Assembly: GCA_001566295.1 (NCBI GenBank)
Contig: KQ964246.1
Span: 2,170,001 to 2,234,000 of the forward strand
Reading direction: 5' to 3'
Length of the DNA: 64,000 bases
DNA from: Microdochium bolleyi
Lineage: Eukaryota > Ascomycota > Sordariomycetes > Xylariales > Microdochiaceae
The notes under the pieces were generated by a model. It worked only from the letters and a program-made list of their open reading frames with translations, was not told the DNA's origin and ran no database searches. Of the stretch, positions 22,587-33,430 are shown one piece after another. Every line of letters begins with the position of its first letter. The first letter of the stretch is position 1. The position numbers and the translations under genes are program-made.

Positions 22587-24215
22587 ATGGCGGGCATGGA
22601 ACTAGACGAGCCCATCTCCATCGCCCCGGTCGGGCAGGATACCCCGACAGGCGCAACGTGAGTCTGCTGGCACGCCCGATCTTCAGAGCTCGCCACAGAG
22701 CATCACTCTCGAGCAAAGCACTGACAAATCATCGCGTTCTCCAGCATCTTCTGTTGCGACTGTGGTGCCCCGATCGACGGCACGACAGCGACCGGCGCCC
22801 GCTGCTACGACTGCATCAAGGTCCACCACGACGTCTCCCAGGGCATCCAGCGTGAGGCTGTGCTCAACTTCTGCCGCGACTGCGACCGATGGCTGCTCCC
22901 GCCCCAGAGTTGGGTCACCGCCGCCCTTGAATCCCGCGAACTGCTCTCCATTTGCCTCAAAAAGCTGCGAGGCTTGGGCAAGGTCCGCATCGTCGACGCC
23001 AGCTTCATCTGGACCGAGCCGCATTCGAAGCGCATCAAGGTCAAGCTCACGGTCCAGGACTCTGTCTCGGATGGTGTCCTCCTCCAGCAGAGCTTCGAGG
23101 TCGTCTACGTTGTGGCTCACCAGCAGTGCCCGGAATGTGCCAAGTCATACACAGCCAACGTCTGGAGAGCCGTGGCCCAGGTCCGGCAAAAGGTTCTCCA
23201 CAAGAGAACTTTCCTGTACCTCGAGCAGCTCATCCTGAAGCACGGCGCGCACAGGGAGACCATCAACATCAAGGAAGCCAAGGACGGCATCGACTTCTAC
23301 TTTTCTCAGAGGAATCAGTGCGAGAAGTTCGTTGACTTCCTCAAGTCTGTCGTTCCCGCCAACGTCAAGAAGGCCCAGGAGCTCATTTCTATGGATTCAC
23401 ACACCGCCAAGAAGTCGTACAAGTTCACGTACTCTGTCGAGCTCGTGCCCGTGTGCAAGGACGACCTGGTCGCCCTGCCTATCAGCATCGCCAAGTCCCT
23501 CGGCAACATTTCCCCACTGGCAGTGTGCTACAAGATCGGCACATCCATCTACCTCATGGACACGCACACCCTTCAGACCGCCGACATCGCCGCGTCGCTA
23601 TACTGGCGTGCGCCCTTCACCGCCCTGGCCGACGCGCGGGACCTCACAGAGTTCATCGTCATGGACTGCGAGCCGACAGGACACACGCGGGGCAAGTGGA
23701 TCCTGGCAGACTGCCAGCTTGCCCGGACGTCAGATCTCGGTTCCAACGACAAGACCTACTACGCGCGGACACATCTGGGTGGCATGCTGCACGCTGGCGA
23801 CTCGGTCATGGGCTACATGCTCACCGGCACAAACTTCAACAACCCGCAGTTCGAGGCCATCGAGAACTCCAGCACGTACTCGAGCACGATACCCGACGTC
23901 ATGGTGGTCAAGAAGCACTACCCCAACCGCAAGCGCAACCGCAAGAGGAACTGGAAGGTCAAGCGCATGGCCAAGGACGAGGGCGAGCTGCTGCCCAAGA
24001 AGGCCGACCAGGAGCGCATGGACCGCGAGTTCGAGCTGTTCCTGCAGGATCTCGAGGAGGACGACGAGTTCCGTGGTGGTGTATCGCTATACAAGGCTCC
24101 CAAGAAGGCGGACGAGATGAGCGTGGCCATGTCTGAGGACGGCGAGGAGGACCTGCCGCAGGTCAACATGGACGAGTTGTTGGATGACTTTGATGAGCTT
24201 ACCATGGATGCATGA
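22587..24215 (+). CDS. NMD3: 60S ribosomal export protein NMD3
   Basis: Exons 22587-22657 and 22745-24215 give 513 aa. Nmd3 binds the late pre-60S subunit and, through a nuclear export signal and the exportin Crm1, carries it to the cytoplasm. The N-terminal zinc-binding region shows repeated Cys pairs: FCCDCGAP, CYDCIK, FCRDCDRWLLPP and CPECAKSY. The basic signal KKHYPNRKRNRKRNWKVKR near the C-terminus matches the nuclear localisation region, followed by an acidic, leucine-containing tail as in the export signal. The intron splits a Thr codon and directly precedes the first Cys motif. Convergent with ESF2. Confidence 0.96.
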
Positions 24216-24491
24216 ACGGGTTCGGGTTGGTTGGGATGAAACACGAAAAGGGGTCAGGAAGGGTTCGGCATATATAGGCGTTCTGGCAAGTTTGCGCATT
24301 CATGAACAAATGATATCATTTTGACCTTGACGAGCAATATAGACATGGAGGAGTATCACTCATCAACGACGTCTTGCAACAGCACTGTATAAGGATGTTC
24401 AGTTATTTCAAGCATACTTACCCAAGGTTCACTCATTTTGTGATAAGAATTGGTTCTCATGTCGTGGGTATCATTAAAGAATCTGTATGCT

Positions 24492-25490
24492 CTAGAACAG
24501 CTTGCTAAGCACCCGCTTCGCCTCTTCCGGCGCCTTCTCACCACCCTTCTTGCCCGCAGTAGCTTGCTTGAACTTGCGCTTCTCCCAAGTCCGTTCACCA
24601 GCAGCCGCATCATCGGCCTTCTCATCACTGCCGACTCGGCTCTTCTTCGCTGCAGTCTTGGCCTCCATCCCATCCATGACCTTGGCCCTCTCGATATTCC
24701 TGACAAAGTCCTTATTCTCTTTCGTCGCCTTGGTGATCTCGGCGCGGATCCTGCTCGTCCTCTCTGCCGCCTCGGTCGCGATCTGCTCCGTGAGGTTGTG
24801 CCACTTGAACCCCTTGAGGTAGATCATGCTCCACACGTCGTCGCGGTAGTAGCTGCCCTTCGGCCCGCCTATCGTCCGCGCGTTGAGCAGGTCCACGACA
24901 GTCTTGGCGTCCTTCTTGTTCGTGAACTCGACCCAACCATCGGTGAAGTTACGCTTCTTGTTGCCGCCGGCCTTGACGCGGCGCGTGTGCGCCGCGGGGT
25001 CCTCGGGGGACAGGAAGATCCTGTTGATGGTGCCGTAGGGCTCGAGCAGGGAGCGGAGCTTCTGGGGCTTCATGAACGGCGGGACGCGCGAGATGTAGAT
25101 CAGCCCGGACTTCTTGACGGCCTTCTCGGTCGCGACGAGGTTCTTCTTGGTTAGGCGTGTGATGTCGGGGAGCTCGGGGGCCGCGTCGGCAGTTTCTTCT
25201 TCCTCTTCCTCTTCTTCGTCGTAGTTTTCTGGCTCATCGCGCTCTTCGTCGGCGCCGGCTCTCCGGCGTTTTGCGGACGACTTCTTGTTGCTCTTGGATG
25301 GTGCGGCATGGTCCTTTTCCCTCAAGTCATCATCGTTGTCGCCCTCCGGCTCCTCGCTTATCCTGCGCCTCTTGCCGCTGCGGTTGCCACCCTTCTGCAG
25401 CTCGTCCGCGTCCGAGTTGTACCCCTGGCTCTCATTGTCATCGTCGCTGTCGCCTGCGTCGAGGAACGCGTTCCGCTTCTCGGGAGCCAT
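24492..25490 (-). CDS. ESF2: Pre-rRNA processing protein ESF2 (ABT1 family)
   Basis: One exon, 332 aa from the ATG at 25490. Esf2 acts in the small-subunit processome and stimulates the helicase Dbp8. Residues 1-115 are acidic and basic low complexity. An RRM-type domain follows: SGLIYISRVPPFMKP (RNP2-like), the tract GTINRIFLSPEDP, and DGWVEFTNKKDAKTV (RNP1-like). After it comes YYRDDVWSMIYLKGFKWHNL, a strongly conserved ESF2/ABT1 block, then a helical basic tail. The upstream ATG at 25565 would add 25 unconserved residues and was not used. It shares a promoter region with the downstream aldehyde dehydrogenase. Confidence 0.93.
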   Translation of the reverse strand: MAPEKRNAFLDAGDSDDDNESQGYNSDADELQKGGNRSGKRRRISEEPEGDNDDDLREKDHAAPSKSNKKSSAKRRRAGADEERDEPENYDEEEEEEEETADAAPELPDITRLTKKNLVATEKAVKKSGLIYISRVPPFMKPQKLRSLLEPYGTINRIFLSPEDPAAHTRRVKAGGNKKRNFTDGWVEFTNKKDAKTVVDLLNARTIGGPKGSYYRDDVWSMIYLKGFKWHNLTEQIATEAAERTSRIRAEITKATKENKDFVRNIERAKVMDGMEAKTAAKKSRVGSDEKADDAAAGERTWEKRKFKQATAGKKGGEKAPEEAKRVLSKLF

Positions 25491-26006
25491 GCTCGCAAAG
25501 AGGCGTTTGGATGGCCGCGTAACCGATTGTGTGTGTGTATGGGAAGAATGAGTGCTTCGCGGCAAAAGTGGCCGTGGAATCGTGTGAGGTTGAGATGCTG
25601 ATAATACACGCGACCGTCGATAGTCGGCCTCGAGGAAGCCGAGACATCAGCGAAGAAAAATTAAGTGGATACCCGCGGGTACCGAGCGTCCAGGGCCCTC
25701 GATAAGCCGCAATTGGGGCTTATCAGCGCATGAGGGGTCTCGCCGTTGGAGCTCCGGCACTCGGAGCTGTGCGATAGCTGCCCCACCACCACCGAAGTGT
25801 CTAGGTGCCGGCGGATGTCATCATGCCCTCGAGTATCGCCTTCCGTGTGCAAGCTCCAGAATTTCCCCTGCCTTCGAGAGCTATCAACCATTCCCGCGGA
25901 TTCCGATAACAATTTAAAGTCCTCAGCTTCTTCCCATAACCCAACAACTCACCGAACATAGGAACACACACAAAGCACTACTGACATACAACAACACCCG
26001 CCCACG
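25491..26006. promoter_or_regulatory. Divergent promoter between ESF2 and the aldehyde dehydrogenase gene
   Basis: 516 bases between two starts, no gene visible. It contains the inverted repeat described at 25701-25724. Confidence 0.5.
25701..25724. repeat. Inverted repeat GATAAGCC / GGCTTATC
   Basis: Perfect 8-base arms (25701-25708 and 25717-25724) separated by 8 bases. Read outward, each GGCTTATC is followed within 0-7 bases by GAGGG, as in the NMD3 promoter. It contains GATA cores, so GATA-factor binding is an alternative reading. Confidence 0.6.
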
Positions 26007-27707
26007 ATGTCCGTCGAAACGATCACCACAATCTCCCCGACGACCAACGAGCCGATCCTCACCCGCAGCGGCGCGTCGGCCGCGGACCTCGAGCAGATCG
26101 CCGACGTCTCCGCCGAGACGTTCAAGACTTGGAGTCGGCAGACGACGCTCGCGGACCGCCAGGCCATCGTCAAGAAGGCCCTGAAGCTGCTCGACGACAA
26201 GAAAGATGAGCTCGCACAGGAGATCACGGTGCAGATGGGCCGGCCTATCGCTTATACCGCTGGTGAAGGTGCGTTTTCTTCTTTCTATTTTTGCCATTGT
26301 ACTCTTGGGGGCTTCTTGCTAACTGGTTGCACCACGGATCACAGTCACGACGGCCATCAAGCGTGCAGAGTACCTCCTCAAGATCAGCGAGGACACGCTG
26401 AAAGACACGGACGGCGAGGCGGAGAAGGGCTTCAAGCGGTTCATCCGCAAGGTGCCCGTCGGTCCCGTCCTTGTCCTCTTCGCGTGGAATGTGAGTTCCT
26501 ATGATATCAGCACAGCCCTCACACTGACCCTCACCCAAACGAGAAATCCAACTAATAAATTGCAATCCGTGCCTGGTTATAGTACCCTTACCTCATCCTC
26601 GTGAACTCGCTCATCCCGGCCCTTCTCGCCGGTAACACCGTCATCCTCAAGCCGTCTCCGCAGACCCCGACGATCGTCGAGCAGGTCAGCAAGGTCTTTA
26701 CCGAGGCTGGGCTCCCCTCGGGCGTGCTACAATACTTCCACAGCGGCTCCCACCTGGCGATCGAGGGCATCGTGCGCAACCCTAAGATCGCGCTGGTGTG
26801 CTTCACGGGCTCCGTCGCTGGCGGGCTCGCGACGCAGAAGGCGGCCTCGGACCGCATTGTCAACGTCGGGCTCGAGCTCGGCGGCAAGGACCCCGCATAC
26901 GTGCGGAGCGACGTGGACATTGACTGGGCGGCCGCCGAGATCGTGGACGGGAGCATCTTCAACTCGGGCCAGAGCTGCTGCGCGCTCGAGCGCGTGTACG
27001 TCGACGCCAAGATCCACGACGCGTTCGTCGAGGCCGCGCAGAAGGTGCTCAAGGGCTACAAGGTCGGCGACCCGCTCGACAAGGAGACGCAGATCGGCCC
27101 CGTGGTGTCCCGGCGGTCCAAGGAGACCATCGAGGCGCACATCAAGGACGCCCTGGACAAGGGCGCCAAGGACGCGACGCCCGCCAACGACAGCTTCGAC
27201 AGCCTCCCGGCCAAGGGCAACTTCGTCAAGCCCACGCTGCTGGTCGGCGTGAACCACAGCATGACGGTCATGACCGAGGAGACGTTCGGTCCCGTCATCG
27301 CCGTGCAGAAGGTCTCGAGCGACGAGGAGGCCATCAGGCTCATGAACGACAGCGAGTTCGGCCTCACGGCCAGCATCTGGACCAAGGACACCAACAAGGG
27401 CTATGAGCTGGCTGAGCAGGTCGAGGCCGGCACCGTGTTTGTCAACCGTGCCGACTACCCTAGTCCGGTAAGTGCTTTTAATTTGTTTTGATACTTGAGA
27501 GACTTGAAGCCTTGTCGAGACTTTGTGCATCCAACAATCGCTGCTTCAAACATGTCTTAATTTCTCTGTGCTAACATGACTGTGTCACACCAGGACCTCG
27601 CGTGGACCGGCTGGAAGAACTCAGGCAAGGGCGTCACGCTGAGCAGGTTTGGCTTCGACCAGTTCGTCAAGCTCAAGAGCTACCACCTCAAGGACTACCC
27701 CAAATAA
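26007..27707 (+). CDS. Aldehyde dehydrogenase family protein
   Basis: Exons 26007-26268, 26345-26490, 26583-27467, 27594-27707 give 468 aa. It should oxidise an aldehyde to the acid with NAD(P)+; the substrate is unknown. The general-base Glu is E234 in VGLELGGKDPAYV and the nucleophile is C268 in NSGQSCCALERVYV, with the usual 34-residue spacing. Other family motifs are FAWNYPYL (split by intron 2), the cofactor-site lysine in VILKPSPQTP and EETFGPVIAVQ. The end WTGWKNSGKGVTLSRFGFDQ is characteristic of the subgroup. No targeting signal is evident, suggesting a cytosolic enzyme. All junctions keep frame, with GT donors and AG acceptors. Confidence 0.93.
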
Positions 27708-30700
27708 ACAAACAGCAGCGGCGGCAAAGGCGCAGGGGGGAAAGTATAGCCGTGTCTGTATTGGTTTGCAGGAATATCATTCGCAGATTTGCAACTGCAA
27801 TTACGCCGCGGCTACATGGCAACGAAAATTCGCGAGGTATCCTGGCGCCCCCACTGGGATTCCACGGAAGGGACCCGGATGTGAATAAATATGCGAGGAA
27901 GAACAAATAAGATGAAACATATACCCTTTTCTACATACTTTTCCTACCTGCTGCGTGCCGGCCGATGCTGTGGATTTTGCAATTCTCGGCAGTTTTCCGA
28001 AGAAAAAGGTGCTGCATAGTGCCGAGGTGAGACTGGGATGCCAGCACTTTCAACTACATATTTTGGAAGCGACAGATCAAGTATCGTGCTGCTGCTGCTG
28101 CTGTTGTTGTTCCAGGTTTGATGTTGTTGCGCGGCCCGCCCGTGGCTGCGCTTGGCATGCTCGCAGATCTCTGCTCATGGAGGGAAATTCGGGGTCTCGA
28201 CGCCACCATCCCCGAAGCAGGCCTGGGCCTTGGGACGTGGACGGTCGGCTCCGCGCCGGCTTCCATTCTTGCAAGGTAACGTTGAGACCGAAGTGCCTGA
28301 ATGCATTATATGTAATTTGCCTGAAAGATGCATGACAGCGGCATATGTATCTGAGAACAGGGCGGTCGGCATTGGAGCATGGAGGAAAAGTCTCCGGCGA
28401 CCACAGAAGGTCCAGGGGGTGTAGACAGGGACCAGCATTCTTTGCATGTCAGATACCATGTCAGGAACAGGGACCGGGCAGCTCTTACTACCTGCTGTAC
28501 ACGGAAGGCTGCAGGACGTCGGCATGTTGCAGTAGGTCGATTCTGGTCGGGTTTCGGCGTCGACCTTTCATGCTAAGACGCGTGGGTTGATGCTATTACT
28601 GCTTCAGACAATCTGCTGAGATGCTCGTTGACAGAGGACTTTTGCTTTCCAAGGTTCCCTTTCGGAACTGTTCACATGTACGCGTGCGCGTTGTGCGTGT
28701 CGTGTCGGAGACTGCTCCTCGCCACCTTATACTGCAGGTGCCTGTCTCACTCCGGAACAGGGCCTGCGCGGCCTGCTGGAGACTGTGGGTTCGACAACTG
28801 GCTGAGGTACTCCCACGCACTACGGAGGATGTATGCAGCTTCGCAGCAAGGCACACGTCGGCGTATTGAAACGCGAAGCTCAAAGCTCGTTCCTTGATTG
28901 TCATGCGACATGGTGCATGCATGTCGCGCGTGCGTTCAAAGCCCAGTCATGAACAGAGCCCAGGACTGAGCAGGAGATGGGATCGCTTACTGGTGCCGAA
29001 CAACACCTACACGTCTGCCACTGGCCGTAATGCACGAGAATAGGCGGACGCTCATTGCACGGGCTGGCGGGGGTGAGATGTGGTGAGATGTGGTGAGGTG
29101 AGGTGAGGTGAGGTAAGGTGAGGTGAGCAGACTGAGACAACCGCGTTCCAAGATGGTGCCCCTGTGGCTTTGCTGTCTGAGATGCACGCGTCTGCGTCGG
29201 ATGACTTCCTCCAAGTCGGTGCCACGGAGTCCGGGTGTGTGGAAATGAGGCGCGTCACGGCCAGGACGTGTGAAGTGATCTGCCGTGCCTAGCGCCGGCG
29301 CCCATTACGCATGCGCCCAAGGGAGAGCGCCAGTAGGCAGTAGTGTGCATCACTGGAATGAGAGGTGAGGTTGCCTCGAGTGCTTCCGAGGCCGTGACGA
29401 TTAACTAAAGGTACGCTATCGTAGTTATCGTTAGACCTGCGCGTGCCTGGACGAGGTGGGCGCTGGTGCGGGTGATAGCTTGCCGTGGCTGGCTCGGGTG
29501 GTCCCTGAAATTCCAGAAGGGACGAGTGTAATCCCAGCCCGGGCACCCCTGACGCGCGCCATCGTGATGCGCGCCAGGCTACCCTGGGTCCTGCGGCACC
29601 TAGCCTGGGGCACAGGTATACAAGGTGTGCCCAGGCCAGGAGCCATTCGCGGCCTGCATTCCAGTGAGCAGAGTGGCAGCAACAACGTTGGCCATGGCCT
29701 GCAGCTGCATGGCATTGATGCACTGTTGCACATGCGGACGATCGCCGTGGCATCCGTTCCTTGCCCGTCGGTCTGCTTCCAACGCTGGAAAGTTCCAAGT
29801 TGGCAGTCCACGTCAGGATCTGCGGAGCCTGTGCTCGGGACGGCGTCCCCAGCTGTCGGGAGGAGAGCCCTCCACTGCGGCTGGTTTCATTCCTCCCTCT
29901 CTGCGCCAGGCACTCGTCATCTGCGAGATTGGCTGCAATTAGCTGCCACGTGCGGAGTCAGCACAACGCCCACTTCTTGTGTCTCTCCATCAGACAAGTC
30001 GATACGCAGCACTCAGTCGAGCCACCCTGATCAGAAACGCCCGCTCCACCCTCCCGCAGGCCCTCGCCGCCCAATCCGATAGCACGGCCGACTACCTGCT
30101 GCTAGACTGCCTCGACCGCTGCTGCCGGATCCCTGTGCCTGGGCGGCCGGTCCTGCTGCAACGTTCCTGTTGCCCGGCGCTGCTGCTGGTGCTGCTGTTC
30201 ATGCGCCCTGTCTCGCCGTCGTCCCATCCTCTCTCGCCTCTCAAACCCACTCCAGTGTCTGGAGGGAGCGCCTCTGCGATCTTCACGTCTTGTCGTCTCC
30301 ACCAGCAGCGCTAGCCCGGGGTGCCGTTGCCTCTTTCGAGTCCTCACGCAACCATCCCGGTCCTGTGCCAGTCGCAGCCCTACATTCTCCTCCCTCGTGT
30401 CTCGTGCTCGCCCTGTCGAACACGCCGCTTTCATATAAGCCCCCAAGCCCCTCCGCCGTCGGCATTGCCTTCTCGCACCATTCCGGCATCGACGACCTTT
30501 GGACGGCACGGCCTCGACGCTACTTCTGTGCACCTGGGCAGGCAGAAAGACATCCAACCCTTTGCAACAAAGACAAAAGCAGCACCAGCACCAACACCAA
30601 TACCAACAACAACACCAACATTCTCTCGGCCGCACCGCATCACCTCCCGTCACGCTCACTCCACTCCAGCATCACCTACTCCCGACAGACGCACCACAGC

Positions 30701-30752
30701 ATCTTCCACCGACAGCACGAGCTTGCCGGCCAACTCGTCCCCTACCGCAGCC
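27708..30752. other. Gene-poor interval before the CRIB-like gene
   Basis: About 3 kb with no supported gene. It holds a TGC/TGT microsatellite (28087-28110), a GGTGA tandem repeat (29072-29127), and from about 30,000 a CT- and CA-rich stretch that is probably the promoter and long 5' leader of the next gene, with a TATAAG at 30434-30439. Several open frames of 100-210 codons overlap on both strands and look like GC-driven artefacts. Confidence 0.4.
29072..29127 (+). repeat. GGTGA-type tandem repeat
   Basis: Starts as two copies of GGTGAGATGT and continues as GGTGA pentamers with one GGTAA variant. It is intergenic. Confidence 0.85.
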
Positions 30753-31478
30753 ATGGTCGAGTGCATCTCCTTCAAGGGCATCACTGTCCGCGTCCAGAAG
30801 CTCATGGGCATCAAGCGCAAGGCCGCCCACCGCCGCTCCCTCAGAATCGTGAGTATACCCTTCTGCTTCCAACCTTGAACGACCTTGCCGAGCACTGGCT
30901 AACACGACCATGCCGAGCAGTCTGCCCCCTTCAACTTTGTGCACGAGTCCTCAGCATTGCCCGGCATCTCAGAAGACGAGTAAGTTTCTGCCCGCTCTGT
31001 TCCTGTCGACCCTCCGCTCTCCTTCTGGCCAAGGAGATGAAACTCCATCCGCTCGGTCATGCCCGCCGCTGTTGCCGCCGTGGTGCGTGCAGCCAGTGTC
31101 CACACTGCATCAGCCTGCATCTGCCAGGCGCCACGCTTGCATCGCACGCTAGGCCACAGCCTATCATGCGTCCCCGACTCCCACTCCACCCACTCCATCA
31201 CCACTCTCGCCCTCCATCCTCGCCAATCTTTGTCTCGCTGGTGCCCGCCGCTAAAGCCTCATTGGTGCTTCAGGATCTCAATCCTCAAGGAGAAAGCTGC
31301 CGCCTCTCGGATCGGCGTCGCCCCAGGCTCGCCAGACACCACAAGACTGCGCAAGGCCCCGGCCCCACCATCGTCCTCGCAGTCCTCGTCGCCCTCCCAG
31401 GGCTCCCCTCTGCGGTCACACGCGCCCATGGTCATGGTTGGCCGCCCCGTCCAGAAGCCTCTTGGCCCCATGTTCTGA
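30753..31478 (+). CDS. Small protein with a CRIB-like motif, unknown function
   Basis: Exons 30753-30848, 30921-30979, 31274-31478 give 119 aa. I do not recognise a named gene. The N-terminal 32 residues are basic (VRVQKLMGIKRKAAHRRS). Across the first junction the protein reads ISAPFNFVHESSALPG, which resembles the start of CRIB motifs (consensus ISxPxxFxHxxHVG) that bind GTP-loaded Cdc42/Rac, but lacks the final HVG. Then follow SEDEISILKEKAAASRIGV and a Ser/Pro-rich tail ending VGRPVQKPLGPMF. Splice sites are good (GTGAGT, GTAAGT, CAG), and the helical DEISILKEKA is rebuilt only by splicing, which supports the model. The second intron (294 nt) is long for this genome. The start lies after a long CA/CT-rich leader. 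Confidence 0.68.
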
Positions 31479-33430
31479 GCGGCTGAAAACCCCAAAGACC
31501 TCGACCAGTTCGTCTCGGAACCCCGCCAGCGGCCACTTTCCGCAAGCGGCCTCTCACCGCCGCCACCACCAGCTGCGGTTTTTTTTTTCTCATTCACGAC
31601 GGATACGAACAGGCATCATCTTTGGCAAAAGACCCCTGCTCGGTCACTGAGATGCTGGGCACATCACATTTAAACATCTGGAAATAGCACGAATGGACGA
31701 TGGAGGTACGACCGTGGCACAGGAGTTCACGGATGGCAAAAGGAAGGACGGTACATTTGATTTTCGGCATCTTTCGGCCCTCTCGTACAATGTTTTGACG
31801 AGACATGGGCACGTCTCATTAGTTCGGCGTTCCGGAATTGCATTTGTAGGCATTCTTCAAGACCAGTATGGGACCCAGCCACGACAGCCAGGGAGTACTG
31901 GTCAATAGACAATTTCATGTCGTCCCACTTGAGGACGACCATCAAGAGATGGACTCCGCTGTTTGCATGCGTGAGTTGTGCCATGCCCGAGCCCGCGATC
32001 CGACTTTGGCCTGCTGTTGTTCTGGGACAAGTTTCAAACTAGTGCGAGCCTTATCGTGCAAGCCACCACCAGTCTGGAGTATCAATCTTGACACCTCCTT
32101 TGATTGTGGGAAAACCCGTCTCCGCGCCACCCTGAACTCTAAAGCAGCGTGACACTTGACAAGCATGCGGAGAACCGAAGCGTGGGGGGCGGGGGGCGAT
32201 GCCAAGATAGCATTGTGTCGCAGCTAACCTACATTTGACACATCAGGCAACTCTGAAGACTCAAAGGAGTCTCCTCGTGGCGAAATTGGATGCTATGGGC
32301 ATGAGGGGAGTGACCTGCTCCGCACGATCGTCACATCTGAGTGATGTCAAGAGTGGGATTCCAACTCCTGGGGATTGTTCAGACAATGTTGCTGCTGGGG
32401 GGACAGGAGTAGCTCCGGTGAGTGGGACCAGTGCTCTTTCGACGGATGGGAGTGCTCCTTCTCATTTTTGTACTTCGAAGGCAACATGGTCACATAGTGC
32501 GCCAGAGGGGTCCGGACACATGCTTGTCGTGTTTGGGATAGGTCACGCGCAACATTTACATAGATGCCCATGGTGGCTGTTATCATGGGAGAGGTGTGCC
32601 TCCACCCGAACTTGCTACTTAGGGTTATCTCCCAAATTCCAGCTTGAGGACACTGAGTCTCAAGCAATTACGGACTTCACATCGGTGATCATCGCCATGG
32701 CACTGGATACAGGCTCGCTCCGCTCTCCCCCCACATTCCCAGCGGCAGCATCTCCCTGACTGAACCATGGGCTACCCTTAGTACAGCCCTTCAATGGCTG
32801 TTCCTGCTCGACACTAGCGGAGTGTGCCAGACCTTGTGTGGTTCACAGATAGGTGAGATGGATGGTGCCGCAGCGCCTGAATGAGGGGGGATCACATCAC
32901 GGCGGCTCCCGCAATCCCGACACATCCTAACCCTTTGTGTCTGATTTTGTCAACATCTTGTTGCGGGGGCCGCGCGTGCGAGCATAAGTGCGAGGGATTC
33001 CGGCAGTGATTTTGCTTCCTTACGGGGGGTTTGTCTCCACACGCAGAGTGACGACTTGAGGACTCTGATAGCAGCGCCTCGAGGACATTTCTTTTCATGA
33101 ATGCTGTTGTTTGTATCAGTCGTCGAGGCCCAGTGTCAGGCGTGGCGTGAGAATCACAGTCGGGGCGTTTGCCGGCGGGCTTGATCGACGCGAGTGTCCG
33201 GAATTTTCCATATGGATGGGGAATGGTATTTATATTTCCGCGAGGGAGATGTCGAGAGCAGTGTGATACTCAACGGCGTCAGGCCAGCTCTTGGTCCTTC
33301 TTTTCTCTGTGTGGACTGGCAGCTCCCTCGACCATGATTCTGTGTTCATTGGTCGCCAGTAGGGCTCTTTGGGACATCCATACTGACCTCTGGGACTGTG
33401 TCCGTCTACTGCCGTACAGCAACTCTCGCT
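31479..33430. other. Gene-poor interval
   Basis: About 1.95 kb between a plus-strand and a minus-strand stop. A T-run lies near 31579-31588. The open frames (up to 174 codons at 32235-32759) have no recognisable features. Confidence 0.4.

Noticed and set aside
29289..30082. Overlapping open frames of 169 and 208 codons on opposite strands
   Set aside because: Neither resembles a known family; overlapping frames on both strands are expected in GC-rich non-coding DNA.
32235..32759. 174-codon open frame between the CRIB-like gene and the unknown-protein gene
   Set aside because: No recognisable domain, and no convincing introns or start context.
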